A stretch of 64,000 bases of DNA from JADJVL01 sp046331545 (GTDB lineage Bacteria; Acidobacteriota; Holophagae; Holophagales; Holophagaceae). Under the pieces are notes generated by a model. The model ran no database searches. It was not told where the DNA came from and saw only the letters and a program-made list of their open reading frames with translations. Shown here piece by piece: positions 8,286 to 16,825 of this stretch. Position numbers and translations under genes: made by a program. Numbering within the stretch: position 1 is the first letter of the stretch; every line of letters begins with the position of its first letter. Where the stretch lies: positions 558,001 through 622,000 of the forward strand of contig JAXLQR010000002.1 of NCBI GenBank assembly GCA_046331545.1, read 5' to 3'.

Positions 8286-9056
8286 TCACTTCTCCCCGAA
8301 CTTATCCAGGGCCTTCATGAGCTCCATGGGCAGCGGGAAGACGATGGTGCTGTTCTTCTCCACGGCGATCTCGGTGAGGGTCTGCAGGTAGCGCATCTGG
8401 ATGGCGGTGGGGTTCTGGCTGATCTTGTTGGCGGCCTCCAGGAGTTGCTGGCTGCTGAGCAGCTCGCCCTCGGCGGCGATGATCTTGGCCCGCTTCTCCC
8501 GCTCGGCCTCGGCCTGCTTGCCCATGGCCCGCTGGATCATCTCCGGCAGGTCCACGCTCTTGAGCTCCACCGAGGACACCTCGATGCCCCAGGGCTCGGT
8601 GGCGGCGTCGATGATCTCCCGCAGGCGCTGGCCCAGCTTCTCCCGGTCCGCCAGCAGCTCGTCCAGGGTCACCTCGCCGAGCACCGAGCGCAGGGTCGTC
8701 TGGGCGATCTGGCTGGTGGCGAAGTAGTAGTTCTCCACGCCGAGGATGGCGAGCTTCGGGTCGAGCACGCGGGAGTAGACCACCGCGCTCACCTTCAGGG
8801 TGACGTTGTCCCGGGTGATGACGTCCTGGCTGGGGACGTCCATCACCACCGTCCGCAGGCTCACGGTGACGGCGGTCTGGAAGGGCCGGAAGAGGAAGAC
8901 GAGGCCCGGTCCCTTGGGGTCCGAGTTGACCTTGCCCAGGGTGAACACCACGAGCCGCTCGTACTGGTTGACGATCTTGATGCAGGCCAGGAGGTAGATG
9001 AAGAAGCCGAGGCCCAGGGGGCCCATGCAGCCCAAGGCGGGGATGATCGCGTCCAT
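8286..9056 (-). CDS. Slipin (SPFH/stomatin-family membrane protein)
   Basis: This 256-aa protein has an N-terminal hydrophobic anchor (residues 8-28), then a SPFH/band-7 domain (INQYERLVVFTLGK-like start, PFQTAVTVSLRTVVMDVPSQDVITRDNVTLKVSAVVYSR region). A coiled coil follows (KQAEAEREKRAKIIAAEGE) and a short C-terminal tail. Slipins form membrane-bound oligomers and often pair with an NfeD protein and a serine protease. No nfeD is adjacent here. Convergent with the OmpA lipoprotein gene. Confidence 0.9.
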   Translation of the reverse strand: MDAIIPALGCMGPLGLGFFIYLLACIKIVNQYERLVVFTLGKVNSDPKGPGLVFLFRPFQTAVTVSLRTVVMDVPSQDVITRDNVTLKVSAVVYSRVLDPKLAILGVENYYFATSQIAQTTLRSVLGEVTLDELLADREKLGQRLREIIDAATEPWGIEVSSVELKSVDLPEMIQRAMGKQAEAEREKRAKIIAAEGELLSSQQLLEAANKISQNPTAIQMRYLQTLTEIAVEKNSTIVFPLPMELMKALDKFGEK

Positions 9057-9079
9057 GGCGGTGCTCCGGGAAGAGGCCT

Positions 9080-9703
9080 CTATCGTCTCACGAAGGGGTT
9101 GCCCTCGGCCTCGTCGCCAATGGTGGTGGTGGGGCCGTGGCCAGGGATGACGAGGGTGGCGTCGTCCAGGGCGTAGAGGTCCCGCTGGATGCTGGCCTCG
9201 AGCTGGTCCCAGGAGCCGCCCCAGAGGTCCGTGCGGCCCACGCCGCCGCGGAAGAGGGTGTCCCCGGCCAGCACCACGCGGCCCGCCTCGAAGGCCCCGT
9301 GGAAGCAGCAGGAGCCCGGCGTGTGGCCCGGCGTGTGGAGCGTCTCGAGCCCCTGGAAGCGGTCGCCGGAATTCAAGTCCGCCATCTCGGGCCTCGGGAT
9401 GGGCTTCATGCCGAAGAGGCCCGCCTGCATGGCGAGGTTCTCGATCAGGTAGGTGTCGTCGGGGTGCAGCACCGCCGGGCACTGCCAGAGGTCCTGCAGT
9501 TCCTTCGTGGCCCCCACGTGGTCGAAGTGGGCGTGGGTGTGCAGCAGCGCTTCGACCTTGAAGCCCAGCGCTTCCACCCGCGACCGGATCTTCACGCCGT
9601 CCCCGCCGGGGTCCACCACGATCCCCGTGCCCTTCTCCGGATCCCAGAGGAGCGAACAGTTGCAGCCCAGGGGGCCCACGGGGAAGGACTCGAGCTTGAG
9701 CAT
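9080..9703 (-). CDS. MBL-fold hydrolase, glyoxalase II-like
   Basis: This 207-aa protein has the full metal motif THAHFDH (His57, His59, Asp61, His62), TPGHTPGS, LAGDTLF and a C-terminal IPGHGP. It is the short glyoxalase II-type form often annotated as hydroxyacylglutathione hydrolase, persulfide dioxygenase or YcbL. Glutathione specificity cannot be read from the sequence because the C-terminal helical domain of true GloB is missing. It lies 23 bp upstream of the slipin gene on the same strand. Confidence 0.82.
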   Translation of the reverse strand: MLKLESFPVGPLGCNCSLLWDPEKGTGIVVDPGGDGVKIRSRVEALGFKVEALLHTHAHFDHVGATKELQDLWQCPAVLHPDDTYLIENLAMQAGLFGMKPIPRPEMADLNSGDRFQGLETLHTPGHTPGSCCFHGAFEAGRVVLAGDTLFRGGVGRTDLWGGSWDQLEASIQRDLYALDDATLVIPGHGPTTTIGDEAEGNPFVRR

Positions 9704-9842
9704 GGGGGTATGGTATCGCCCCGGGCCCCGGCCGGGCCGGGGGAGGACCTCGGGAATGCCATGCTCCGGCCACGGTGATGCCGCATTCCCCTTGGATGGG
9801 ACAGCGCGGCGCGGCACCCTTGCCTGTCTGCCTGGAATCCCC

Positions 9843-10550
9843 GTGGGACCCGCCATCCGCCCCGACTCCGAATCGAGCTTCTCCCCCTGGGACGTCGCCG
9901 CCCTCGTCGCGATCCTGGCCCTCGCGGCCCTGGCCCTGGCCCTCTGGCCCTCCCTGCCCGATCCCCTGCCCACCCACTGGAACGCCGCCGGCCGGGTGAA
10001 CGGCTGGACACCCAGGGCGGGGGTGCCCTGGATCCTCTTCGGGCTGCCGGTCCTGGTCTGGAGCCTGCTGGCGGTGGTGGGCCGCCTCACCCCCTCGAAG
10101 GATCCGGCCCTGGCCGCGGCCTCGCGCCGGATCCTCGCACCGCTGCGGGGCCTGCTGGTGGCCGGGATCTGCGTGCTCCAGAGCGCGGTCCTCCTGGTGC
10201 CCCGCCTCGGGCCGGGGGTCTTCCGGCCGCTCCTGGCGGGCTTCGTGATCCTGCTGGTGCTGGCGGTGGCGCTCATGGCCCGCATGGCGAAGCGGGTCCT
10301 GCCGGAGGCGCACCGGGCGACCTACAAGTGGGGGCTCTTCTACGTCAACGCCGAGGACCCGCGCCTCCTGGTGCCCAAGCTGCTGGGCGCGGGCTGGACC
10401 TTCAACTACGCGCGGCCCGCGGCCTGGTGGATCACGGCGCTGCTGCTGCTCCTGCCCCTCGCGCCCTGGCCCTCACCTTCCTGGCGGCGCCGGGCCGATA
10501 GACTGGAGCCGTGGCGCCGCGCACGAACCTCGAGAAGAGCCCCGTCCTGA
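9843..10550 (+). CDS. DUF1648-containing membrane protein
   Basis: Starting from GTG at 9843 this is 235 aa. It has an N-terminal membrane segment followed by a DUF1648 signature (LPDPLPTHWNAAGRVNGW), then three further membrane segments (about 60-80, 105-150, 195-215). DUF1648 occurs in SdpI-like and other membrane proteins of unknown role. The last 40 bp overlap the start of uvrC. The start is uncertain; upstream in-frame codons exist, but that region is likely the divergent promoter of the MBL gene. Confidence 0.65.
   Translation: MGPAIRPDSESSFSPWDVAALVAILALAALALALWPSLPDPLPTHWNAAGRVNGWTPRAGVPWILFGLPVLVWSLLAVVGRLTPSKDPALAAASRRILAPLRGLLVAGICVLQSAVLLVPRLGPGVFRPLLAGFVILLVLAVALMARMAKRVLPEAHRATYKWGLFYVNAEDPRLLVPKLLGAGWTFNYARPAAWWITALLLLLPLAPWPSPSWRRRADRLEPWRRARTSRRAPS
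10499..10504 (+). promoter_or_regulatory. Candidate -10 element for uvrC
   Basis: TAGACT lies 6 nt before the GTG start of uvrC, inside the 3' end of the DUF1648 gene. The same hexamer precedes lipA and trxA. The GGAG between box and GTG could instead act as the ribosome site in a longer transcript. Confidence 0.3.
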
Positions 10551-12331
10551 AGCGCAAGCTCTCGGACCTCCCGACGCGGCCGGGCTGCTACCTGTACCGC
10601 GATTCCGACGCGAACCTGCTCTACGTGGGCAAGGCCAAGATCCTGCGCAACCGGGTGCGCTCCTACTTCAGCGCCGCCCCCAAGGACGCCAAGACCCGCC
10701 GCCTGGTGGCGCGGATCTGGGACCTGGAGTTCATCGTCTGCGAGACGGAGCTCGAGGCCCTGGTGCTGGAGAACAACCTCATCAAGGAGCACCGGCCGCC
10801 CTTCAACATCCTGCTGCGGGACGACAAGAGCTACCCCTACGTCAAGCTCACCTGGAAGGAGGCCTTCCCGAAGGTCTACGTCACGCGGAAGGTGACGAAG
10901 GACGGGTCCCTCTACTTCGGCCCCTTCTTTCCCGCCAGCGGCGCCTACCGCACCGCCGAGCTGGTCTACCGCTTCTTCCAGATCCGGGACTGCGACATCG
11001 ACATCGACGGCAAGCGGGGCCGCGCCTGCCTCAAGTACCAGCTGCACCGCTGCACCGCCCCCTGCATCGACGCCGTGTCGAAGGAGGCCTACCGGGAGCA
11101 GGCCGCCGAGGCCCGGCTCTTCCTCGAGGGCAGGCGGGACGAGCTGAAGCGCCGGCTGGAGGCGGCCATGTGGCAGGCCGCCGAGGCCAACGCCTTCGAG
11201 CAGGCCGCCGCCCACCGGGACGCCCTGGCGCAGCTGGACGCGTGGTTCACCCGCCAGAAGGCGGCCACCGTGGACCAGGAGGACATGGATCTCTACGGCA
11301 GCGCCGTGCTGGACGGCCGCGCCTGCGTGCACCGCCTGGTGATGCGGGAGGGCCGCATGGTGGACCGCAACGAATACATCCTCGACGAGGTGGAGGCCTT
11401 CGATGGCGCGGTGCTGGCCGAAGTCCTCAAGCGCGTCTACGCCGTGGAGACGGTCCCGGGCCGCATCCTCGCGGAGGTGGAGCCCGAGGACGCCGAGCTG
11501 CTGCGGGAGTGGCTGGGCTCCATGCGCGGGGCGAAGCCCGTGTTCGTGGTGCCGAAGAAGGGCGAGAAGGTGGAGCTGCTGAGCATGGCCACGGAGAACG
11601 CGCGCCTCGCCCTGGAGCGCAAGTTCGAGCCCGCGCGGCTGCAGGAGGCCGTGCTGGAGGGCCTCCAGGCCTTCCTGGGCCTCTCCCACGTGCCGCGGCA
11701 CATCGAGTGCTTCGACATCAGCCATGGCCACGGCCGCGAGGTGGTGGCCTCCTGCGTGGTCTTCCGCGAGGGCGTGCCGGACAAGCAGAGCTACCGGCGC
11801 TTCAAGATGACCCACGAGCAGAACGACGACTTCGCCAACATGGCGGAGGCCGTGACGCGGCGCTACCGCCGGCTGCGGGACGAGGGGAAGGAGTTTCCCA
11901 ACCTCGTGCTCATCGACGGCGGCCTGGGGCAGCTCCACGCCGCCGAAGCCGCGCTGAAGGACCTGGGCCTGGACCACCTCGAACTCGGCAGCCTAGCCAA
12001 GAAGGAGGAACTGGTCTTCCGCCCCGGCTCCAGCGAGCCCCTGCGCATCCCGAAAAGCAGCCCCGTGCTGCAGCTTCTCCAGCGCCTCCGCGACGAGGCC
12101 CACCGCTTCGCCATCACCTACCACCGCAACCTGCGGGCGAAGCGCACGCTGCAGACCGAACTGACGACGATCCCCGGCATCGGCGAGAAGGGCGCGAAGA
12201 AGCTGCTCCAGGCCTTCGGCAGCCTGGCGGGCGTGCGGGAGGCGGCCCTCGACGACCTGAAGGCCTGCGTGGGCCCGGCGGCGGCGGCCAAGGTAGAAGC
12301 CTGGCGCGCCGCCCCGGGCCCCGAGGCCTGA
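10511..12331 (+). CDS. uvrC: Excinuclease ABC subunit C
   Basis: This 606-aa protein is the dual-incision nuclease of nucleotide excision repair, acting with UvrA and UvrB. An N-terminal GIY-YIG nuclease domain is at about residues 16-100 (PGCYLYRDS, LLYVGKAKILRNRVRSYF). A Cys-containing stretch (ACLKYQLHRCTAPC) is followed by a UVR motif region at about 205-240. The RNase H-like endonuclease domain spans about 380-540 (ECFDISHGHG, LVLIDGGLGQLHAA). Tandem helix-hairpin-helix motifs are at the C-terminus (IPGIGEKGAKKLLQAFGS). Full length for the family. GTG start. Confidence 0.97.
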   Translation: MAPRTNLEKSPVLKRKLSDLPTRPGCYLYRDSDANLLYVGKAKILRNRVRSYFSAAPKDAKTRRLVARIWDLEFIVCETELEALVLENNLIKEHRPPFNILLRDDKSYPYVKLTWKEAFPKVYVTRKVTKDGSLYFGPFFPASGAYRTAELVYRFFQIRDCDIDIDGKRGRACLKYQLHRCTAPCIDAVSKEAYREQAAEARLFLEGRRDELKRRLEAAMWQAAEANAFEQAAAHRDALAQLDAWFTRQKAATVDQEDMDLYGSAVLDGRACVHRLVMREGRMVDRNEYILDEVEAFDGAVLAEVLKRVYAVETVPGRILAEVEPEDAELLREWLGSMRGAKPVFVVPKKGEKVELLSMATENARLALERKFEPARLQEAVLEGLQAFLGLSHVPRHIECFDISHGHGREVVASCVVFREGVPDKQSYRRFKMTHEQNDDFANMAEAVTRRYRRLRDEGKEFPNLVLIDGGLGQLHAAEAALKDLGLDHLELGSLAKKEELVFRPGSSEPLRIPKSSPVLQLLQRLRDEAHRFAITYHRNLRAKRTLQTELTTIPGIGEKGAKKLLQAFGSLAGVREAALDDLKACVGPAAAAKVEAWRAAPGPEA

Positions 12332-12340
12332 GGCTCGAGG

Positions 12341-13918
12341 TCAGCGGATGCCCTGGGCCTCCAGGGCCTGGAGGTCGCGCTGGGCGGCGGCGCTGCCGGC
12401 GGCGGCGGCGCGGCGGTACCACCTCAGGCCCTTCTGGGGATCGCGGTTCACGTAGAGCCCCTGCATGTAGCAGGTGGCGATGAACTGCATGGCGTTGGGA
12501 TCCCCCGCCAGGGCCTTCGTGTAGGCCGGGCGCATGGGCTCGGGCACGGATGCCGCGTCGTCCACCTCGGTGCCCGCCGGCGGCGTGGGCGCCTTGCCCG
12601 GACCGGGCGCGGGCGTTCCGCCAGCCTTCGCGCGCCCTTCCAGGAGGCCCGCCTTCCACACGAAGAGGCCGCCACCGACCACCAGGATGGCCAGGACGAT
12701 CCCGAACCACAGCAGGCCCGAGGCGCCCCGGGGCGGCTCGGCCTCCGGCCCCCGCGGGGCGGCGTCCCCGACGGGCGCGCCCTGGGGCAGGCCGAGGGCC
12801 GCCGTCCGGGCGGCGGAGCCCGGCAGGATCGCCGTGGCGGGAGCCTGGGCAGGCTCCGGCGCCGGCCGGACTGGAGCCCAGGCCTCGGTCGGAGGCTCCG
12901 GGGAAGGCTGGGCGGGGGGCGGGAGCCGCCGGGCCTCCGGCATGTCCTTGAAGGGCATGTGCAGGGTGGACCGGGGCAGCTCGGGATCCGCTTCGGCGGC
13001 CTCGGGCCCCGGGGCGGAAGGCGGGGCCTCCGCCGGCGCCGGGGGGGCGGCCTCCGGGGGCAGCTCCGGCAGTTCCGGCAGGCGCAGTTCGGGCAGGTTG
13101 CCCTGGGTGACCTTGATGGTGCGGCCCTCGGCGTGGGGTTCCTCGGCGAAGGTCTGCCGGATGATGTCCGCGGCCGTGAGCACGGTGGGTTCGGACGGGA
13201 GGTCCGCGGCGGGGGGAGGCTCCGCGCGGGCGCCCTCCGGCGTCCGGGGCGGCACCAGGTCCGGGCGCGTGTCCTCGGCGCGGGGGGGCACCACCGTCAC
13301 GGGCATCAGCATCGTCCCCTCGTGCGCGGCGGCCTCCGGCGGCGGCGGGGCGGCCACGGCGGGCATCAGCATCGTCCCTTCGTGCGCGGCGGCCTCCGGC
13401 GGCGGCGGGGCGGCCACGGCGGGCATCAGCATCGTCCCCTCGTGGGCCCCCGGCTCCTCCCGGGCCTCGGTGGCCCGAAGCACGACCGTGGGTTCGGCGG
13501 GAGGGGGCGTCCCGGGGCGCGGGGCGGTGCCGAAGACCTCCGGCAGGAGTTCCCTCACCGGCACGAGTTCCGTGGCCGGAAGGCCCGGCTGGGTGTCGGG
13601 CTCGCCCCGCCGGGCCTGCACCGGCCCGGGTTCCGGGGGGGCCACGGTCGGCATGAGCACGGTCCCCTCGTGGGGGCTCACCAGGTCCCGGCGCGGCAGG
13701 CGGGCGGTGGCGTCCGGGTCCACGCCCCGGGCCTCCGCGGCGCCCCGTCCCGGCACGTCCGGGGGAGGCAGGATGAGGGTCTCCCCGAGGCCGAGCTTCT
13801 CGTCGGCCTTCCGCATGGCCTCCTCGGCCGCGGCGCGGGCGTCCAGGGAGGGCACGGTGTCGCCCTTCTTGCGCCCGCCCGGAGGCGCGCCCTTGGGGTC
13901 GGAGGAGGAGGTGGACAT
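12341..13918 (-). CDS. Membrane protein with EGTxLMP repeats and C-terminal Sel1 repeat
   Basis: This 525-aa protein has three parts. A long, low-complexity Pro/Glu/Ala-rich region (about 1-425) is predicted cytoplasmic. It carries repeated short motifs around threonine (HEGTVLMPT, then three HEGTMLMP copies). One membrane helix follows at about 428-448 (LLWFGIVLAILVVGGGLFVW). A short extracytoplasmic part ends in a Sel1-like repeat (ATCYMQGLYVNRDPQKGLRWY...). I do not recognise it as a named family. The threonine motifs look like possible targets for the Hanks kinases in this genome (inference). Convergent with uvrC. Confidence 0.7.
   Translation of the reverse strand: MSTSSSDPKGAPPGGRKKGDTVPSLDARAAAEEAMRKADEKLGLGETLILPPPDVPGRGAAEARGVDPDATARLPRRDLVSPHEGTVLMPTVAPPEPGPVQARRGEPDTQPGLPATELVPVRELLPEVFGTAPRPGTPPPAEPTVVLRATEAREEPGAHEGTMLMPAVAAPPPPEAAAHEGTMLMPAVAAPPPPEAAAHEGTMLMPVTVVPPRAEDTRPDLVPPRTPEGARAEPPPAADLPSEPTVLTAADIIRQTFAEEPHAEGRTIKVTQGNLPELRLPELPELPPEAAPPAPAEAPPSAPGPEAAEADPELPRSTLHMPFKDMPEARRLPPPAQPSPEPPTEAWAPVRPAPEPAQAPATAILPGSAARTAALGLPQGAPVGDAAPRGPEAEPPRGASGLLWFGIVLAILVVGGGLFVWKAGLLEGRAKAGGTPAPGPGKAPTPPAGTEVDDAASVPEPMRPAYTKALAGDPNAMQFIATCYMQGLYVNRDPQKGLRWYRRAAAAGSAAAQRDLQALEAQGIR
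13301..13444. repeat. 60-bp tandem repeat, 2.4 copies, inside a coding region
   Basis: Two copies (13301-13360, 13361-13420) differ at one base. A partial third follows (13421-13444). The unit is 60 bp, in frame, and encodes AHEGTMLMPAVAAPPPPEAA. A degenerate related segment lies near 13650-13675. Confidence 0.95.
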
Positions 13919-14028
13919 GGGAAGCCTGGGATGACCCCCAGGATAACGCCGCCGCTCCGGTCCCGCGCGCGGCGGTCTCAGGCGACGGGGAGCCTGGACG
14001 ACCCGCAGGCCCCGCCGGGCCAGCGGCG

Positions 14029-14517
14029 TCAGCCTTCGGCGGGGGCCCGCGCCCCGAAGGCGCGGCGCCAGGCCGGCCAGCGGGGGGCGAAGCCGAGGTA
14101 GAAGAGGGTCGTCAGGGCGAGGAAGGTCCGGGCGTAGGCGTTGCGGTCGCCGCCGGCCAGCCCCCAGTAGAGGACGCCCCAGAGGGCGCAGGGCGCGGCG
14201 AGGGCGGCCACCCGCAGCGGTTCGAGCCGCAGCGCCCGGGGACGTTGGACGGGCTCGAGGGCGGAGATCCTGGCCAGGACCCGGCCCCGGCGGCCGAAGG
14301 CCCAGGCGGCGGCCAGGAAGGTGAGGCCCGTGAAGGTGTAGCCGATCTCCTGGACCGCGGCGGGATCGGCGTTCCCCGCGGGGATGGCCCGCCCCAGGAG
14401 GAGCTGGAGGGCCAGCGGGCCGCCCAGGCAGGCCAGGAGGCCCAGGCCGTAGGCCCGGCGGTGGGCGCGGCGCAGGGCCTCGAGGCTTCCGTCCGGTCCC
14501 GCGGGGGCCTCCGCCAC
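14029..14517 (-). CDS. Hypothetical four-helix membrane protein
   Basis: This 162-aa protein is not recognised. Hydrophobic segments are at about residues 24-42, 60-75, 105-122 and 128-145, linked by Arg-rich loops; the C-terminus is positively charged. It starts 3 bp after the stop of another small membrane protein (14521-15030) of similar size and topology, downstream of scpA. The three are probably one transcript. The gene pair resembles a small two-subunit membrane assembly, but no function can be given. Confidence 0.6.
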   Translation of the reverse strand: MAEAPAGPDGSLEALRRAHRRAYGLGLLACLGGPLALQLLLGRAIPAGNADPAAVQEIGYTFTGLTFLAAAWAFGRRGRVLARISALEPVQRPRALRLEPLRVAALAAPCALWGVLYWGLAGGDRNAYARTFLALTTLFYLGFAPRWPAWRRAFGARAPAEG

Positions 14518-14520
14518 GGC

Positions 14521-15030
14521 TCAGCGCGGGCGCAGCGAGGCGCCGCCGTCGCCGCCCGCGTCCCCGCCGCGGTCGAAGCGGGCGTGGGGCGGCAGGAGGA
14601 AGGGGATGGCCGCCAGGGGCACGAGGAGGAGGAGGGCGCTGAGGGGCGCGGTGGCGGGACCCGCGATGAAGCCGAGGACGAGTCCGTAGATGCCCACCGA
14701 CTCGAACAGGGCCGCGGGGATGATGAGGGCGTTGCGCTCCAGCAGGATGCGCTGCATCAGGTCCTCGGCCTTGGCCGCGCGCTCCAGGAGCAGGTGCCTC
14801 AGCAGCAGGGCCGGGACCGGTGTCATCAGGCCCAGGGCCAGCAGCACCGGCAGCACGGGGTTGCCCCAGGGGGCCGAGGCCGGGGAGACGAGGAAGGCCC
14901 CCACCTTCCCCCGCAGCACCACCAGGGTGTACATCCCGAAGTAGAGCACGTTGGCGAACCACAGGCTGAAGGCCATGATCCGCGTGGACCGGCGCTGGGC
15001 GAGGAGGGTCTCGGCGGAGGGGACGTCCAT
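14521..15030 (-). CDS. Hypothetical four-helix membrane protein
   Basis: This 169-aa protein is not recognised. The N-terminal stretch is amphipathic (AETLLAQRRSTRIM), followed by membrane segments at about 20-40, 57-75, 98-120 and 126-143. A Gly/Asp-rich tail (GGDAGGDGG) follows. It lies 3 bp downstream of scpA and 3 bp upstream of a second small membrane protein, indicating tight translational linkage. The central GLMTPVPALLLRHLLLERAAKAEDLMQRILLER region could be a cytoplasmic helical hairpin. Confidence 0.6.
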   Translation of the reverse strand: MDVPSAETLLAQRRSTRIMAFSLWFANVLYFGMYTLVVLRGKVGAFLVSPASAPWGNPVLPVLLALGLMTPVPALLLRHLLLERAAKAEDLMQRILLERNALIIPAALFESVGIYGLVLGFIAGPATAPLSALLLLVPLAAIPFLLPPHARFDRGGDAGGDGGASLRPR

Positions 15031-15033
15031 GGC

Positions 15034-15831
15034 TCAGGCCGCCTGGACGCGGATCTCGCCGAAGGCTTCGGCCTGGACGAGGCGGATGCGGTGGGTGCGC
15101 ACCAGTTCCAGCAGGGCGAGGAAGGTGAGCACGAGGTCCTCCCGGGACTGGGCGGCGGTGAGCAGGCCGCTGAAGGGGCGCCAGGCGTGGTCGGCCAGCT
15201 CGGCGATGAGCTCGGCGATGCGCATGTCCAGGGTCTTGGGGGGCGTCCGGACTTCCACGGGGGGCGGCGGCAGCAGGCGCTTCAGGGCCTCCCGGTAGGC
15301 GCCGAGCAGGTCGAAAAGGGTGACCCGGATGGGCTCGTCCTCGGTCCGCGCGTGCTCGGTGAGGTCGAGGGCCTTGGTGTAGACGGTGTGGCGCCAGGCG
15401 CTCTCCCGCTCGGACAGCTCGCGGGCGGCCTCCTTGACGTGCTGGTAGTCCAGCAGCTTCTGCACGAGGTCCTCGCGGGGATCCTCGCCGCCCTCCTCCA
15501 CCGGGGGCCGGGGCAGCATCATGCGGGACTTGATCTGCAGGAGCTGGGCGGCCATGGCCACGAACTCCGCGGCGACCTCGAGGTTCAGCTCCTCCATCAG
15601 CAGGAGGTAGTCCATGTACTGCCGGGTCACGTCCGCCATGGGCAGGTCGAGGATGTCCAGCTTCTGCTCCCGGATCAGGTGCAGCAGCAGGTCCAGGGGG
15701 CCCTCGAAGGCCGACAGGTGCAGGGAGAGCCCCTGGAACTTGGTCTCGAAGCCCTTGGGGGGCTCGAAGGCCTTGGGGGGTTCCGGGACCGGCGCGGGGG
15801 CCGGGAGCATCTCGTCGGGCTGGGGGTCCAT
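15034..15831 (-). CDS. scpA: Segregation and condensation protein A
   Basis: This 265-aa kleisin subunit of the bacterial Smc-ScpAB condensin complex has the canonical N-terminus after a Pro-rich extension (residues 1-28): FEGPLDLLLHLIREQKLDI, DLPMADVTRQYMDYL, LQIKSRMMLPRP. The middle is acidic, and a C-terminal winged-helix region is expected to contact the Smc head. No scpB or smc is adjacent. The divergent lipA start lies only 34 bp away, so both promoters must be compact. The ATG at 15831 was chosen because upstream codons run into lipA. Confidence 0.92.
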   Translation of the reverse strand: MDPQPDEMLPAPAPVPEPPKAFEPPKGFETKFQGLSLHLSAFEGPLDLLLHLIREQKLDILDLPMADVTRQYMDYLLLMEELNLEVAAEFVAMAAQLLQIKSRMMLPRPPVEEGGEDPREDLVQKLLDYQHVKEAARELSERESAWRHTVYTKALDLTEHARTEDEPIRVTLFDLLGAYREALKRLLPPPPVEVRTPPKTLDMRIAELIAELADHAWRPFSGLLTAAQSREDLVLTFLALLELVRTHRIRLVQAEAFGEIRVQAA

Positions 15832-15851
15832 GGGGCCATTATCCCGCCGGG

Positions 15852-15857
15852 TAGACT
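15852..15857 (+). promoter_or_regulatory. Candidate -10 element for lipA
   Basis: TAGACT lies 8 nt before the lipA ATG, inside the 34-bp scpA/lipA divergent gap. Same hexamer as upstream of uvrC and trxA. Confidence 0.35.
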
Positions 15858-15865
15858 GGAACGCC

Positions 15866-16762
15866 ATGGCCCGCCCCCCCGTCCTGCCCGGCCCACGCCC
15901 CGAGTGGTTGAAAATCCGCGTCCCCGCCCCGGAGGTGGTGGACGAGGTGCATGGCCTGATGCGGGAGAAGCAGCTGGTCACCGTCTGCGAGGAGGCCCGC
16001 TGCCCGAACCTGAACGAGTGCTGGGGGGTGCACCGCACGGCCACCTTCATGCTGATGGGGGACGTCTGCACCCGGCACTGCGGCTTCTGCAACGTGGGCA
16101 AGGGCAGGCCGGGCACGCTGGATCCGGGCGAACCCCAGCGGGTGGCCGAGGCCGTGGCCGCGCTGAAGCTCTCCTTCGCCGTGGTGACCTCGGTGAACCG
16201 GGACGACCTGGAGGACGGGGGCGCCGCCCATTTCGCCGACACCATCCGCTGGATCCGCACGCTGAACGAAGGCTGCGGCGTGGAGGTGCTGATCCCGGAC
16301 TTCCGGGGCGACGACGCGGCCCTGCAGGCGGTGCTCGACGCGCGGCCCGACGTGCTGAACCACAACGTGGAGACGGTGCCGCACCTCTACCGCCGCGTGC
16401 GGCCCGACGCGGACTACGCCCAGAGCATGGGGGTGCTGGCCCGGGCGGCGGCCTTCCGGGACGCCCACGCGCCGGGGATGCGCACCAAGAGCGGCATCAT
16501 GGTGGGCCTCGGCGAGACGCCGGAGCAGGTGCTGGAGCTGATGAAGGACTGGCGCGCGGCGCAGGTGGACATCGCGACCCTCGGGCAGTACCTCCCGCCT
16601 TCGCCGCTGCACCTGCCGCTGCATCGGTATGTCGAGCCCGCGGAGTTCGAGATGTACCGCCGCAGGGGCGAAGAGCTGGGCTTCCAGCGGGTGGAGTCCG
16701 GCCCCCTGGTGCGCAGCAGCTACCACGCGAGGGAGAGCGCCGGCGCGGCGGTCCGCCCCTGA
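15866..16762 (+). CDS. lipA: Lipoyl synthase
   Basis: This 298-aa radical SAM enzyme inserts two sulfurs into octanoyl groups on lipoyl domains. Both iron-sulfur sites are intact: the auxiliary cluster cysteines Cys41, Cys46, Cys52 (CEEARCPNLNEC) and the radical SAM cysteines Cys68, Cys72, Cys75 (CTRHCGFC). The C-terminal RSSYHA carries the conserved serine ligand of the auxiliary cluster. No lipB is adjacent. Monocistronic by layout, with a hairpin downstream. Confidence 0.97.
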   Translation: MARPPVLPGPRPEWLKIRVPAPEVVDEVHGLMREKQLVTVCEEARCPNLNECWGVHRTATFMLMGDVCTRHCGFCNVGKGRPGTLDPGEPQRVAEAVAALKLSFAVVTSVNRDDLEDGGAAHFADTIRWIRTLNEGCGVEVLIPDFRGDDAALQAVLDARPDVLNHNVETVPHLYRRVRPDADYAQSMGVLARAAAFRDAHAPGMRTKSGIMVGLGETPEQVLELMKDWRAAQVDIATLGQYLPPSPLHLPLHRYVEPAEFEMYRRRGEELGFQRVESGPLVRSSYHARESAGAAVRP

Positions 16763-16770
16763 AAAAGCCA

Positions 16771-16790
16771 GGAGCCCCTCGCGGGGCTCC
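16771..16790 (-). terminator. Rho-independent terminator of the Cys-rich peptide gene
   Basis: A hairpin with arms GGAGCCC and GGGCTCC is followed on the minus strand by CTGGCTTTTTC, giving a short U-tract. It lies just past the stop of the 16826-17008 gene and may also stop lipA transcription from the other side. A second, weaker inverted repeat (GGGAGC/GCTCCC) lies at 16801-16815. Confidence 0.7.
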
Positions 16791-16825
16791 CAGGCCAAGC
16801 GGGAGCAAGGCTCCCGGGAAGGGGT

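Noticed and set aside
13301..13444. 60-bp tandem repeats as a possible CRISPR-like or regulatory array
   Set aside because: The units are contiguous without spacers, in frame, and encode a repeated peptide in a coding sequence.
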